Shown: positions 55,328 to 64,000, counted from the stretch's first letter. The stretch is 64,000 bases of DNA from Polaribacter sp. Hel1_33_78 (GCF_900106075.1 NZ_LT629794.1:2563501-2627500), one strand, 5' to 3'. Notes: generated by a model not told the origin, from the letters alone. Translations and numbers: made by a program.

Positions 55328-55354
55328 CAAACATATTTTTAAAAATTAACTTTT

Positions 55355-55384
55355 AAACCCTCTCAAAAGAGATGGTTTTTTTAT
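55355..55384 (+). terminator. Terminator after gcvP
   Basis: AAACC-C-TCTC pairs with GAGA-T-GGTTT (one mismatch) around AAAA, followed by Ts, 27 bases after the gcvP stop. Confidence 0.7.
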
Positions 55385-55541
55385 AAAATATCATAAGAAA
55401 ACAATTAACTTCTAATTTTTTGTAGAAAAATATAAAAATAAGATTGGGCTTGCAACCTCTCAGCAATTCTCTTCTGAAGCTAATTTCAGTTTCAGGCTTC
55501 GAATTGATTCTATAGTCGAGTTTACAAATTAATAACAACAA

Positions 55542-55575
55542 AAAGCTCCAACAAATAAATGTTGGAGCTTTCAAT
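55542..55575 (-). terminator. Terminator after rpmE2
   Basis: AAAGCTCCAACA and TGTTGGAGCTTT form a perfect 12-bp stem with loop AATAAA and a T run on the minus strand, about 20 bases past the L31 stop. Confidence 0.9.
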
Positions 55576-55596
55576 ATGTAGAAAATTCTAAGAGAA

Positions 55597-55848
55597 TTAC
55601 TTCTTGAATTTCGCGTATTTTGTTTTAAATTTATCAATACGTCCTGCAGCATCAATAAGTTTAGATTTACCAGTGTAAAATGGGTGAGAAGTTCTAGAAA
55701 TCTCTAATTTTACTAAAGGATACTCTACACCGTCAACATCTAAAGTTTCTTTAGTATCTACGGTAGAACGTGTTAAAAAAACATCTTCATTCGACATGTC
55801 TTTAAAAGCTACCATTCTATAATTTTCTGGATGAATTCCTTTTTTCAT
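55597..55848 (-). CDS. rpmE2: Ribosomal protein L31, type B
   Basis: The 83-residue protein matches the type B (zinc-free) L31 paralogue: [10 protein letters not shown], then [19 protein letters not shown] and a basic tail. The four-Cys zinc motif of type A is absent. It bridges the two ribosomal subunits. It is monocistronic, with a full promoter about 100 bases upstream and a strong terminator. Confidence 0.96.
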   Translation of the reverse strand: MKKGIHPENYRMVAFKDMSNEDVFLTRSTVDTKETLDVDGVEYPLVKLEISRTSHPFYTGKSKLIDAAGRIDKFKTKYAKFKK

Positions 55849-55949
55849 TTTATAATATTTTAATTCTTTAATGTTATGTTCGTCAGAAGTAAATTTGGTA
55901 AGTATTTACTTAAGTCTATAAATAGCTTTATATTACTATTTAGAGGATG

Positions 55950-55978
55950 CAAATTTAACCTTATTTTTTAATTTACAA
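55950..55978 (-). promoter_or_regulatory. Promoter of rpmE2
   Basis: On the minus strand TTG (55978-55976), 18 bases, TAAATTTG (55957-55950) is a complete -33/-7 pair. It implies a leader of roughly 95 bases before the L31 start. Confidence 0.65.
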
Positions 55979-56101
55979 ATAAAAATTTGTGTTTATTTGA
56001 TCTTTCAAAGAATTTAAATGAAATTCCGATTAACTTTACCATTAGAAGTAGTTAATATATCTCATTTTTATATCTTTAAACCAAAATACAAAACATATAT
56101 A

Positions 56102-57139
56102 ATGAAGAAAATTGCTGTTCTTATTTCCTTTTTAGCCACCTTCTCTTTTACCTCTTGTAATGACGATTATAAATTTACTTTAGACGTCACAAAAAAAACA
56201 ACGTTAAACTCTTTAGTTACAATTACTTTAAAAGAAAAGAATAATAAACCTTTAGACGAAGTTCAGTTTTTTATAAATGGAAAAGAAATTTCTGCCAACG
56301 GGAATTCAGCTACTATAAACACTGCTCAATTAGGTGTTGGAAAACATGCTGTTTCTGTCCTGGCTTTTTACCCTGGAAAAACAAAAAAGGAAAATAACTC
56401 TTTTGAAGTTTTGGCTGACAAGGCTCCTGCAATTTATAGCTATGAAATTATAAATTCATTTCCTCACGACAAAAAAGCATATACACAAGGTTTAGAGTAT
56501 CATAAGGGTTTCCTATATGAAACTACAGGCAGAAAAGGACAATCTACACTTCGAAAAGTAGAAATTAAAACAGGTAAGGTTTTAAAGAAAATTAACTTAG
56601 ATAAAAAATATTTTGGTGAAGGAATGACCATTTTAAACAACAAAATTTATTGGCTAACTTGGCAAGCTAAAAAAGGTTTTGTGTATGATTTAGAAACTTT
56701 TAAACAAGATAAAGAGTTTACCTACAATAAAAGTCAAGAGGGCTGGGGCTTGACGAATAACGGTACTGAGCTTATAAAGTCTGATGGTTCGAACAAAATT
56801 TGGTTTTTAGATTCAGAAACGCTTTCAGAAAAAAAATCTATTCAAGTATACACAAACAAGTATGCACTTGATAATTTAAATGAACTGGAATTAATTGAAG
56901 ATAAAATTTATGCAAATAAATATCAACAAAACGTAATTGTAATCATTGATATAAAAACAGGTGTTGTTTTAGGTGTTGCAAACTTATCTAATTTAAAAAA
57001 GGAAATGGAAAAAACTCAAAAGTTAGTTCCTGAAGATGAAGTTTTAAATGGAATTGCCTTTGATAAAGAAAACAACAGACTTTTTGTTACAGGTAAAAAT
57101 TGGGCGAAACTTTTTGAAATCAAATTGATTAAAAAATAA
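56102..57139 (+). CDS. Glutaminyl-peptide cyclotransferase (plant/bacterial type) lipoprotein
   Basis: The 345-residue lipoprotein (Cys 19, TSC) has an N-terminal Ig-like region (about 25-105) and a five-bladed beta-propeller of the glutamine cyclotransferase family. Its signature includes SFPHDKKAYTQGLEY, GEGMTIL and ELELIEDKIYANKY. The enzyme would form pyroglutamate on N-terminal Gln peptides outside the cytoplasm. The ATG at 56102 starts the lipoprotein signal; 56018 adds a non-signal extension. A beta-helix lipoprotein gene follows after 44 bases. Confidence 0.9.
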   Translation: MKKIAVLISFLATFSFTSCNDDYKFTLDVTKKTTLNSLVTITLKEKNNKPLDEVQFFINGKEISANGNSATINTAQLGVGKHAVSVLAFYPGKTKKENNSFEVLADKAPAIYSYEIINSFPHDKKAYTQGLEYHKGFLYETTGRKGQSTLRKVEIKTGKVLKKINLDKKYFGEGMTILNNKIYWLTWQAKKGFVYDLETFKQDKEFTYNKSQEGWGLTNNGTELIKSDGSNKIWFLDSETLSEKKSIQVYTNKYALDNLNELELIEDKIYANKYQQNVIVIIDIKTGVVLGVANLSNLKKEMEKTQKLVPEDEVLNGIAFDKENNRLFVTGKNWAKLFEIKLIKK

Positions 57140-57183
57140 TAAACCAATCATTTTAAAGTTCTATTTTTATACAAAATTGATTT

Positions 57184-58692
57184 ATGCGTTATTTTATTAC
57201 TTTTCTTATTTGTGTTGCCTTAATTTCTGTGAGTTCTTGTAGAAAAGATTTCTCTACTATTCCTAATTTTGGGAGTTTAGAGTTTTCTAAAGACACTATT
57301 TTTTTAGATACGATTTTCTCAAATATTGGTTCTGGAACTTATAACCTAAAGGTATATAACAGAGGAAATAAATCGATTACAATTCCGGAAATTACACTCG
57401 AAAAAGGGGCTTCATCTAACTATAGATTAAATGTTGATGGAATTGCAGGTAAGGCATTTAATGACATAGATATTTTAGCCCAAGACAGCATTTTTGTATT
57501 TATTGAAACTACCATCAATGCAAGTAGCGTTGCAAATCCTTTATACACAGATAGAATTTTATTTGATACTGGCTCCAATCAACAAGATGTCAATTTGGTA
57601 ACTTTAGTCCAAGACGCTAATTTTATTTATCCTGGTAAAGATCCAATTACCATGAAAATTGATAGCTTAACCATTGATGGACAAGCGACAAATATTAAAG
57701 GTCGATTTTTAACTGATACTGAGCTTACTATTACGAATTCAAAACCAACAGTTATTTATGGTTATGCAGCAGTACCCAGTAACAGGACGTTAACTATTGA
57801 AGCCGGAGCAAGAATCTATTTTCATAATAATTCTGGATTAATTATTGATGACAAAGCCACCTTTAAAGTAAATGGGACATTAACTGAAAAAGTTGTTTTT
57901 CAAGGTGATAGATTAGAAAATAATTTTAGTCAAATTCCAGGGCAATGGGGCACAATTTGGATGCGCGCAGGAAGTAAAGACAATGAAATTTATCACGCAC
58001 AAATTAAAAACGGAATTATTGGAATTCTAATAGATAGTTTAGGTTCTGCTTCTACACCAACTTTAAAATTGCAAAACTCAGAAATTTACAATCATTCAAA
58101 CTTTGGAATTCTCGCTAGAGAAACAAATATTGAAGCTCATAATGTAGTTATTGGCTCTGCAGGTGAAGCTTCTTTAGCGGCAACGATTGGAGGAACTTAT
58201 AATTTTACACATAGTACTTTTGCTAATTTTTGGAATAATGGAATTAGACAATTACCAGCAGTTTTGGTAAATAATTTTTTTACTTATGAAGATGAAAATG
58301 GACAAGAAACTATTGAAACTAGAGACTTAGTTGCTGCTAATTTTACCAATTGTATATTCGATGGAAATAACAACATCGAGTTTGTCCTCGACAAAGCCGA
58401 TGGTGGAAGAGTTTTTAATTACAACATTAGTAATTGCATGATCCAGTTTAATGATACAAATAACTCTTTTAATGACAATAAAGAATTAGATTTTACAAAC
58501 TCTTTTTATCAAAATATTATCTTAAATGGAAATTCACATTTTAAAGATTCTCAAAATGAAGATTTTATTATTGGGCAAGATTCTGATGCAATTAACAAAG
58601 CAAAAGTAACACTTTTTTCAACCGATATTTTAGGAATTGACAGAACTATAAGTCCGGATATTGGAGCATACCAGCACATTACCTTTGACTAG
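57184..58692 (+). CDS. Right-handed beta-helix lipoprotein
   Basis: The 502-residue lipoprotein (Cys 19, SSC) has an N-terminal beta-sandwich-like part (about 25-150). A right-handed parallel beta-helix region follows (about 190-480), with repeated short strands ending in N and G (KNGIIGILID, FGILARETN, NISNCMIQFND). Such helices often bind or cleave polysaccharides, but no catalytic set was identified. It follows the cyclotransferase gene, so the two may be co-expressed. Confidence 0.75.
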   Translation: MRYFITFLICVALISVSSCRKDFSTIPNFGSLEFSKDTIFLDTIFSNIGSGTYNLKVYNRGNKSITIPEITLEKGASSNYRLNVDGIAGKAFNDIDILAQDSIFVFIETTINASSVANPLYTDRILFDTGSNQQDVNLVTLVQDANFIYPGKDPITMKIDSLTIDGQATNIKGRFLTDTELTITNSKPTVIYGYAAVPSNRTLTIEAGARIYFHNNSGLIIDDKATFKVNGTLTEKVVFQGDRLENNFSQIPGQWGTIWMRAGSKDNEIYHAQIKNGIIGILIDSLGSASTPTLKLQNSEIYNHSNFGILARETNIEAHNVVIGSAGEASLAATIGGTYNFTHSTFANFWNNGIRQLPAVLVNNFFTYEDENGQETIETRDLVAANFTNCIFDGNNNIEFVLDKADGGRVFNYNISNCMIQFNDTNNSFNDNKELDFTNSFYQNIILNGNSHFKDSQNEDFIIGQDSDAINKAKVTLFSTDILGIDRTISPDIGAYQHITFD

Positions 58693-59004
58693 AATTGAAC
58701 TACCATTTCTGAGAAAATAGGAAAACCCATAAAAAACATTAATCTTTTATTCTAAAATATTAGGCTTTAGGTAATCATTTCAGATTTAGAAAGAAAGTCA
58801 ACAGATTGCTATTATAATAAACTTTCCAAGATTATATCCCAGTAAAATCATATAAACAAGAGCAACGAGGAAACAAGTTTACTTTCATTTATTAAAATTT
58901 TAATTTTCCAAAACAATAAATAAATAAATAAGTCCTATTAATTACACGTCATTGCTTTATACTAGACTTAAATTAATGCAATTGTGAGTTACAGATCTGC
59001 ATAA
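58693..59004. other. 312-base non-coding gap
   Basis: This stretch lies between a rightward and a leftward gene (tail to tail). It is A/T rich, has a short AAAT-type tetranucleotide run near 58918, and shows no ORF, strong hairpin or promoter by eye. Confidence 0.6.
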
Positions 59005-60279
59005 TTACTTTTTATAAATAACTCCGTTTTTCATAACAAATACAACATTTTCCATTGTAGAAATATTCTTTGTAGGATCTTCATTAACGGCAATAATATC
59101 AGCAAAAAAACCTTTTTTAACTTGTCCTATTTCATTCTCCATTTGTAACAACATCGCATTTGTAATTGTCGCCGATTGAATAGCTTCCATTTCAGGCATT
59201 CCTGCTTCAACCATAAATGCAAATTCTTTTCCGTTATCTCCATGAGGATAGACTCCTGCATCTGTTCCGAAAGCAATTTTAACTCCTTTTTTATATGCTT
59301 TTTCAAAAGTACCTTGAATTTGCGGACCAACAGCCAGAGCCTTAGGAACCACAATTGCAGGATAAAATCCATCAATTTTTGCTTTCTCTGCAACCTCTTT
59401 ACCTGCCGTAATTGTAGGTACTAAATATGCATCGTACTTTTTCATGAGTTCCATTGTTTCATCACTCATATGTGTACCGTGCTCTATGGTTTTAACTCCA
59501 CCAATAATAGCACGTTGCATACCTTCATCCCCATGAGCATGGGCTGCTACGTGCATTCCATAATCTTTAGCAGTTTGGCAAATTTCTTTAACTTCTTCTA
59601 TGGTAAATTGGGGATTATCTCCAGATTTCGCTACACTTAAAACACCCCCAGTTGCGGTAATTTTAATCCAATCAGCTCCATTTTTATATCGCTGTCTTAC
59701 AGCTTTTTTAGCATCTTCTAAAGAATTAACAACACCCTCTTTTGGCCCAGGATCTCCAATAAATTTTCTACTACTGCCGTTTGTAGGATCTGCATGACCT
59801 CCGGTAGTTGCTAAAGATTTTCCAGCCGTAAAAACTCTTGGACCTGGAATTATACCCGCTTTAATTGCCTTTTTTAAAGATATATTTACACCTGTACCAC
59901 CTAAATCTCGAACAGAAGTAAAACCATTTAATAAGGTTATTTGTGCATAACCAACTGACTTAAAAGCGATATCTGCCTCATTTAAAATATAGTTGTTAAT
60001 TCTTGTTTTCCCATCATATTCTTGTTCTATATGCACATGCATATCTATTAAACCAGCCATTACAACTTTGTCTCTCAAGTCAATTGAAATGCCTGATTTT
60101 GGCATAACATACCCATCCAAGACATCGATTATTTTGTTTTCTTGAACAACAATGGTCTTTTTTGTATTGATTTTTCCCGATTTTGTATCAATCAATTTTC
60201 CGCATAAAATATACGTAGTTTGTGCTGTTATATTTTGCATAAAAATAAATGCAATAAAAAGTAGAACTATTTTTTTCAT
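59005..60279 (-). CDS. Exported amidohydrolase (imidazolonepropionase/prolidase-like)
   Basis: The 424-residue precursor has a signal peptide (cleavage near TAQ, residue 20) and an amidohydrolase TIM barrel. The metal ligands are visible as HVH in DMHVHIEQ, His in AAHAHGDEG and EHGTHMSD, Asp in FGTDAGVYPHGDNG, and a Lys in ADWIKITATGG. Members of this exported group hydrolyse Xaa-Pro or other N-acyl dipeptides. It is monocistronic and divergent from the SDR gene. Confidence 0.88.
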   Translation of the reverse strand: MKKIVLLFIAFIFMQNITAQTTYILCGKLIDTKSGKINTKKTIVVQENKIIDVLDGYVMPKSGISIDLRDKVVMAGLIDMHVHIEQEYDGKTRINNYILNEADIAFKSVGYAQITLLNGFTSVRDLGGTGVNISLKKAIKAGIIPGPRVFTAGKSLATTGGHADPTNGSSRKFIGDPGPKEGVVNSLEDAKKAVRQRYKNGADWIKITATGGVLSVAKSGDNPQFTIEEVKEICQTAKDYGMHVAAHAHGDEGMQRAIIGGVKTIEHGTHMSDETMELMKKYDAYLVPTITAGKEVAEKAKIDGFYPAIVVPKALAVGPQIQGTFEKAYKKGVKIAFGTDAGVYPHGDNGKEFAFMVEAGMPEMEAIQSATITNAMLLQMENEIGQVKKGFFADIIAVNEDPTKNISTMENVVFVMKNGVIYKK

Positions 60280-60347
60280 TTGTTTGATTTTAATTCTTAA
60301 ATGTATGAAAAATTAAGTAGATTGCTTCTTCAAAATTTTAAATTTAA

Positions 60348-61028
60348 ATGAAGAACGTTGTTATTACAGGAACAAGTAGAGGAATTGGTTTTGAGTTAGC
60401 AAAAATGTTTGCCAACAACGGACATCGTGTTTTAGCAATCTCTAGAAATATAAAGCCTTTATCAGCAATAAACCATAAAAATATCTCCATGATTTCCGTT
60501 GATATTTCGAAAGGTTCTGATGTTGAAAAAGTAACGGAGTTCATCAAAAATAACTGGAAACAAGTTGATATTTTAATCAATAATGCAGGAAAACTAATTA
60601 ACAAACCTTTTACTGAATTAACTTCTGATGATTTTCTAGAAGTCTATAAAGTAAATGTTTTTGGGGTTGCTGAATTGACGAAAAATTTAATTCCATTTTT
60701 ACAAAAAGGAAGTCATGTTGTAACCATAAGTTCTATGGGAGGCATTCAAGGAAGTATGAAATTCCCTGGTTTAGCAGCATACTCATCTGCAAAAGGAGCG
60801 GTTATAACCCTATCTGAATTATTAGCCGAAGAATACAAAGAACATCAAATTGCATTTAATGTTTTAGCTCTTGGAGCTGTCCAAACAGAAATGTTAGCTG
60901 AAGCTTTTCCTGATTACAAAGCACCGCTCTCCGCTAAAGAAATGGCGAATTATATCTATGATTTTTCTTTAACTGGAAATACGTTTTATAATGGTAAAGT
61001 TTTGCAAGTATCATCTACAACTCCCTAA
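60348..61028 (+). CDS. SDR family oxidoreductase
   Basis: The 226-residue classical SDR has the cofactor motif GTSRGIG (8-14), NNAG, the active-site Ser in VTISSMGG and YSSAK as the catalytic Tyr-Lys pair. The substrate is unknown. The SprT-like gene follows after 5 bases, so the two are co-transcribed, an arrangement whose meaning is not clear. Confidence 0.9.
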   Translation: MKNVVITGTSRGIGFELAKMFANNGHRVLAISRNIKPLSAINHKNISMISVDISKGSDVEKVTEFIKNNWKQVDILINNAGKLINKPFTELTSDDFLEVYKVNVFGVAELTKNLIPFLQKGSHVVTISSMGGIQGSMKFPGLAAYSSAKGAVITLSELLAEEYKEHQIAFNVLALGAVQTEMLAEAFPDYKAPLSAKEMANYIYDFSLTGNTFYNGKVLQVSSTTP

Positions 61029-61033
61029 TTTTT

Positions 61034-61627
61034 TTGAGTACAGATTATAAAAACTTCGTTCCAGTAAAGGCAATTCCCTTTGTTCAATTTCTAATTGATG
61101 AACATTCGTTTGATTTAATAATCGTGAATCAAAGACAAACAAAACACGGTGATTTCAGAAAACTTCCAGATGGGAGATTTCAAATTACGGTCAATAACAA
61201 TCTTAACAAATATCAATTTTTATTGACTTTGGTACATGAAATTGCACACCATGTTACGCATCAGAAATTTGGAAGAGCGCAACCTCATGGCAAAGAATGG
61301 AAAATGGTATTTCAGCATCTAATGTTACCTTTTTTAAGACCTGAAATTTATCCAACAAAAATATTACCTTTTTTAGCTACATACTTAAAAAACCCAAAAG
61401 CGAGCACAGATTCTGATGTAAACCTATCCTTAGTTTTAAAAGGGAATGAAGCAGAAAAAGGGAAAAATTTTATTTTTGAAATAAACCCTGGGAGCTTATT
61501 TGAATTTAAAAACATCATTTACAGAAGAGGAAATAAACGAAGAACAAGATTTGAATGTTTAAATATGAATAACCAAAAAGTGTATTTATTCAATCAGAAT
61601 GTAGAGGTAAAACAATATAATTTCTAA
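61034..61627 (+). CDS. SprT-like domain zinc metalloprotein
   Basis: The 197-residue protein has a SprT-like metallopeptidase domain with HEIAHH at residues 68-73 and a C-terminal basic zinc-ribbon-like region (YRRGNKRRTRFECLN), where the expected Cys set is reduced. It starts with TTG at 61034. SprT-like proteins include DNA-protein crosslink proteases; the bacterial role is not settled. It ends at a bidirectional terminator. Confidence 0.83.
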   Translation: MSTDYKNFVPVKAIPFVQFLIDEHSFDLIIVNQRQTKHGDFRKLPDGRFQITVNNNLNKYQFLLTLVHEIAHHVTHQKFGRAQPHGKEWKMVFQHLMLPFLRPEIYPTKILPFLATYLKNPKASTDSDVNLSLVLKGNEAEKGKNFIFEINPGSLFEFKNIIYRRGNKRRTRFECLNMNNQKVYLFNQNVEVKQYNF

Positions 61628-61640
61628 ATAATTAGAAGTT

Positions 61641-61668
61641 AAAAAAGCATTCTTTTGAATGCTTTTTT
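61641..61668. terminator. Bidirectional terminator between SprT-like and DUF389 genes
   Basis: AAAAAAGCATTC and GAATGCTTTTTT form a perfect 12-bp stem with a TTTT loop between two convergent genes. Confidence 0.92.
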
Positions 61669-61669
61669 T

Positions 61670-63133
61670 TTATTTTTCTCTCTTAATAAAAAGCGTATCT
61701 AATTCCATTTCTTTTTGAAGCCAAGCTCTTAGTTCTGTTTCTTTTGGATTGATAATACTATCAGGTAATTTTAAATTCCATTTAATCGTTGCAACAGGAA
61801 TTGTATCTATCTTAATAAAATCTTTTGATGATAAAACATTAGCAAAACCAATGGCTTCAATATCTACGTATCTAATTTTTGCATCCTTAGCAATTCTACT
61901 AAATGCAATTACTTTTTGATTTTTATTCAAAGCATCTTGCTCAATTCTTGTATTTAGTATAGAAATTGTTTCTTGCAAAGCTGCTATTTGTTTTTGCAAA
62001 CCATTAATAATATTTTTGCTCTCTTGCAACTCCTCCCTATTTTCTTTATACGCTATTGTAATTAATTCAAAACTTTTTGTATCACTCCCTTTTATCTCTA
62101 ACTTAAAATCTTTTAAATTATTATAAGAAACATTACTATTTATTTCATTGCTCAAGTCATTATAGGTAGCATCTGTTATTTCATTAAAAAAATTAAGTTT
62201 CAACGTTTTTCTTTCAAGGTCTCTCTCGTAATCTATAAGAGTTAAGGAAGGATTGTTTTTAATTTCAGTTTTAATAAAAATTTCTATCTGGCTATTAATT
62301 CTACTTTTATTAAATACATTAATAAAGGTAAATATTGCAGGTATCATTACGGCTAAGCCTACAATAGAGGCTATGGTTGCATACTGTTTTCTTTTCGCAG
62401 CATTTGCATATTTATACATTGGAAAACTTAACAATTTTAAGACTATAAAAGCTGCTAAAGCAATAAAAATAGTATTAATCGTAAATAAATACATGGCTCC
62501 GAAAAAGTAAGAAAAATTACCTTTTGCTAATCCGTAACCAGCAGTGCAAAGCGGTGGCATTAAAGCTGTAGCAATTGCTACACCAAAAATTACGGAAGCT
62601 ACAGTACCTTTTTTAGTTCTTGCAACCATTAATGCTAATCCACCAAAGAAAGCAATTAGTACATCTCTAATATCCGGACTTACACGTCCTAATAATTCAG
62701 AAGTATCTTCACTTAAAGGAAAGAAATAAAAGAACATAAAGGAGGCAAATAAACTTAACCCAATCATGGTCCCCAAATTCACCAGGGACTTTTTAAAAGT
62801 ATTAATATCATTTAAGGCAAAAGACATTCCGATACCCAAAATAGGCCCCATTAAAGGCGATATGAGCATGGCTCCAATTACGACTGCAGTTGAGTTTGCA
62901 TTTAACCCTATTGACGCCACAAATATTGCAAAAATTAAAATCCAAGCAGTCGCTCCTTTAAATGAAATATCAGCTTTAATAGCCTCTATTGTGGCTTCAT
63001 GATCTGTATCATCTCTAAAATCTAAAAGCTCTTTTAAGTATTTTTTGATACTTACCAACAAGCCTTTAGCATCACTTTTTACTTCATTTTTAGACTGCTC
63101 TGCAGCCATTTCCTTAACTTTATCTTCCTCCAT
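61670..63133 (-). CDS. DUF389 membrane protein (TIGR00341-like)
   Basis: The 487-residue protein has a charged N-terminus and about seven membrane segments (about 55-275), with the conserved GAMLISPLMGPILGIG and CTAGYGLAKG. A periplasmic or cytoplasmic tail with a coiled coil (about 355-400) follows. DUF389 has no proven function; a transport or channel role is suggested by the fold of conserved helices. It lies 48 bases downstream of the CIA30 protein gene. Confidence 0.85.
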   Translation of the reverse strand: MEEDKVKEMAAEQSKNEVKSDAKGLLVSIKKYLKELLDFRDDTDHEATIEAIKADISFKGATAWILIFAIFVASIGLNANSTAVVIGAMLISPLMGPILGIGMSFALNDINTFKKSLVNLGTMIGLSLFASFMFFYFFPLSEDTSELLGRVSPDIRDVLIAFFGGLALMVARTKKGTVASVIFGVAIATALMPPLCTAGYGLAKGNFSYFFGAMYLFTINTIFIALAAFIVLKLLSFPMYKYANAAKRKQYATIASIVGLAVMIPAIFTFINVFNKSRINSQIEIFIKTEIKNNPSLTLIDYERDLERKTLKLNFFNEITDATYNDLSNEINSNVSYNNLKDFKLEIKGSDTKSFELITIAYKENREELQESKNIINGLQKQIAALQETISILNTRIEQDALNKNQKVIAFSRIAKDAKIRYVDIEAIGFANVLSSKDFIKIDTIPVATIKWNLKLPDSIINPKETELRAWLQKEMELDTLFIKREK

Positions 63134-63181
63134 ACTTACTGTTCAAAAACTTTTTAAAGATACAAAAAGCGATTTAACTAT

Positions 63182-63718
63182 TTATTCAAGATAAATTTTA
63201 TCAATTTCAATCTTAAAAGATTCATTCCTTTTGTTTCCAATAAGAAAAGCTATTTCTTCAATAATACTTGATGAAAATTTTGACATCTCTAATTTTCGAC
63301 CTCTAAATCCCGGGTACATTTCAGACAAATTAATTTCAATTAATTGCCAATTTTTGTTTGTTGAAAAGGAACTTATGTAGGAATAAAAATTGCGATAATT
63401 ATCTTTAACTCTAAATTGATAATTTTTACCGTCTCCTTTAATTTTTAGAATAATTTTTGAATAATTAGAAATCTCTTTTTTATTAAACCTGAATCTTAAA
63501 GAAGAAAAGCCACCATTATTTTCTAATGAAACTTCACCAAAATAAACACCGTTTCCATTTTCATTCAATTTAAAGTTACCTTCCGACTCTCCTCCCATAA
63601 CAACGTCATCAACAACCCGCCATGCAGAAATATCCGAATTAGAATTAAAATCAAAAATTAATTCTTTTGAATCACTCATTAGACTTGATATTATCATAAA
63701 AAATATTATTTTATTCAT
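63182..63718 (-). CDS. CIA30 family protein
   Basis: The 178-residue protein resembles CIA30 (complex I intermediate-associated protein 30) beta-sandwich domains, with WRVVDDVVMGGES and a galactose-binding-like fold. The N-terminus has a weak hydrophobic stretch (MNKIIFFMIISSLMS) that may be a signal or an anchor. The ATG at 63718 is preferred over the TTG three codons upstream. A role in respiratory complex assembly is known only for mitochondrial homologues; here it is unknown. Confidence 0.75.
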   Translation of the reverse strand: MNKIIFFMIISSLMSDSKELIFDFNSNSDISAWRVVDDVVMGGESEGNFKLNENGNGVYFGEVSLENNGGFSSLRFRFNKKEISNYSKIILKIKGDGKNYQFRVKDNYRNFYSYISSFSTNKNWQLIEINLSEMYPGFRGRKLEMSKFSSSIIEEIAFLIGNKRNESFKIEIDKIYLE

Positions 63719-63778
63719 CTCTAGCAACGTTAGCTACCAAAAATATTATTTTCAAAACAAAATAATGTTACAAAAAAC

Positions 63779-63806
63779 AAAAAACTCTGCAAAATTGCAG
63801 AGTTTT
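63779..63806 (-). terminator. Terminator after tRNA-Lys
   Basis: AAAACTCTGCAA and TTGCAGAGTTTT form a 12-bp stem with a 2-base loop. On the minus strand it is followed by a T-rich run, 12 bases past the tRNA end. Confidence 0.88.
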
Positions 63807-63817
63807 CTTACTTCTAT

Positions 63818-63891
63818 GTGACCGGGCTGGGGCTCGAACCCAGGACCCTCTCCTTAAAAGGGAGATGCTCTACCAACTGAGCTACCAGGTC
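63818..63891 (-). tRNA. tRNA-Lys (anticodon TTT)
   Basis: The minus strand folds as a cloverleaf: acceptor 5' GACCTGG, D arm GCTCAG ... GAGC, anticodon stem TCTCC/GGAGA with loop CTTTTAA (anticodon TTT), and T-loop TTCGA. It spans 74 bases to the discriminator A, so CCA is not encoded. Two features are odd. The acceptor 3' strand CCCGGTC leaves a T5-C68 mismatch, and the T arm is one base longer than usual (CTGGG G TTCGAG C CCCAG). A promoter lies upstream and a terminator downstream. Confidence 0.93.
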
Positions 63892-63912
63892 TTTTTTCCT
63901 TTTAAGCGGCTG

Positions 63913-63942
63913 CAAATATATATATTATATTCTTTTAAACAA
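63913..63942 (-). promoter_or_regulatory. Promoter of tRNA-Lys
   Basis: On the minus strand TTG (63942-63940), 19 bases, TATATTTG (63920-63913) is a full Bacteroidota -33/-7 pair, 21 bases before the tRNA 5' end. Confidence 0.7.
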
Positions 63943-64000
63943 ACCTATTTTTCATTTTGTTTTATTTAAATATGCTTCTCTTACTTTTTTAAATAAATTG

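Noticed and set aside
58915..58945. AAAT tetranucleotide run as a phase-variation tract
   Set aside because: It is short, between two gene ends, and not linked to a start or coding region.
1..64000. CRISPR arrays, IS elements or prophage
   Set aside because: No spaced direct repeats, transposase, integrase or phage structural genes were seen anywhere in the window.

Overview
The window looks like chromosome from a marine member of the Flavobacteriaceae (Bacteroidota), closest in flavour to Polaribacter or a related proteorhodopsin-bearing genus. The evidence is low G+C, almost no Shine-Dalgarno sequences, several Bacteroidota-type promoters (TTG, about 18-19 nt, TAnnTTTG), many short lipoprotein signals ending in SC, and family gene orders such as rsfS-ftsH-LUD-cdsA-psd. 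The genus is an inference from gene content; there is no 16S rRNA gene here.

Layout. 1-2128: a MoxR-like AAA+ ATPase (cut by the window edge) with its VWA partner. 2364-5927: a large secreted zinc metalloprotease and a TIGR01777 epimerase. 5932-11242: a leftward housekeeping run (rsfS, ftsH, LUD protein, cdsA, psd, acyl-CoA-binding protein, YceI lipoprotein). 11330-15380: birA, SRPBCC protein, pyrE, NUDIX, SulP transporter. 15469-23082: leftward molybdenum hydroxylase pair, lactonase, PNPOx-like lipoprotein, M14 peptidase, coaD, ddl. 23176-25729: PASTA protein, RluD-type synthase, DUF6428 protein and ArsR regulator. 25784-29310: a leftward ECF sigma factor cluster (sigma factor, one-TM protein, duplicated-module lipoprotein, LTxEQ-repeat protein, outer-membrane-like protein). 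This is the best candidate for an undescribed system. 29501-33877: yaaA, blh, proteorhodopsin, sdaA, DUF2853. 34121-39227: dnaK, an orphan gene, ndh, a frameshifted GyrI-like gene, DUF2141. 39317-48026: a leftward kynurenine catabolic cluster. 48127-58692: NlpC/P60 lipoprotein, serB-serA fusion, UbiA-like membrane protein, gcvP, L31, glutamine cyclotransferase, beta-helix lipoprotein. 59005-64000: amidohydrolase, SDR, SprT-like protein, DUF389 protein, CIA30 protein and a tRNA-Lys.

How the genes work together. The light-driven proton pump and the retinal-forming oxygenase sit head to head, sharing a 98-bp promoter region. KynU, Kmo, HAO, ACMSD, an aldehyde dehydrogenase and a RidA-type deaminase make a nearly complete route from kynurenine to oxalocrotonate. 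The tryptophan dioxygenase and formamidase are absent from the window, while an exported M20 peptidase and an SDR lacking the catalytic Tyr and Lys are embedded in the cluster. SerB-SerA, SdaA and GcvP handle serine and glycine. No IS elements, prophage, CRISPR array or rRNA genes were seen; the region is mostly core chromosome with a few lineage-specific islands.
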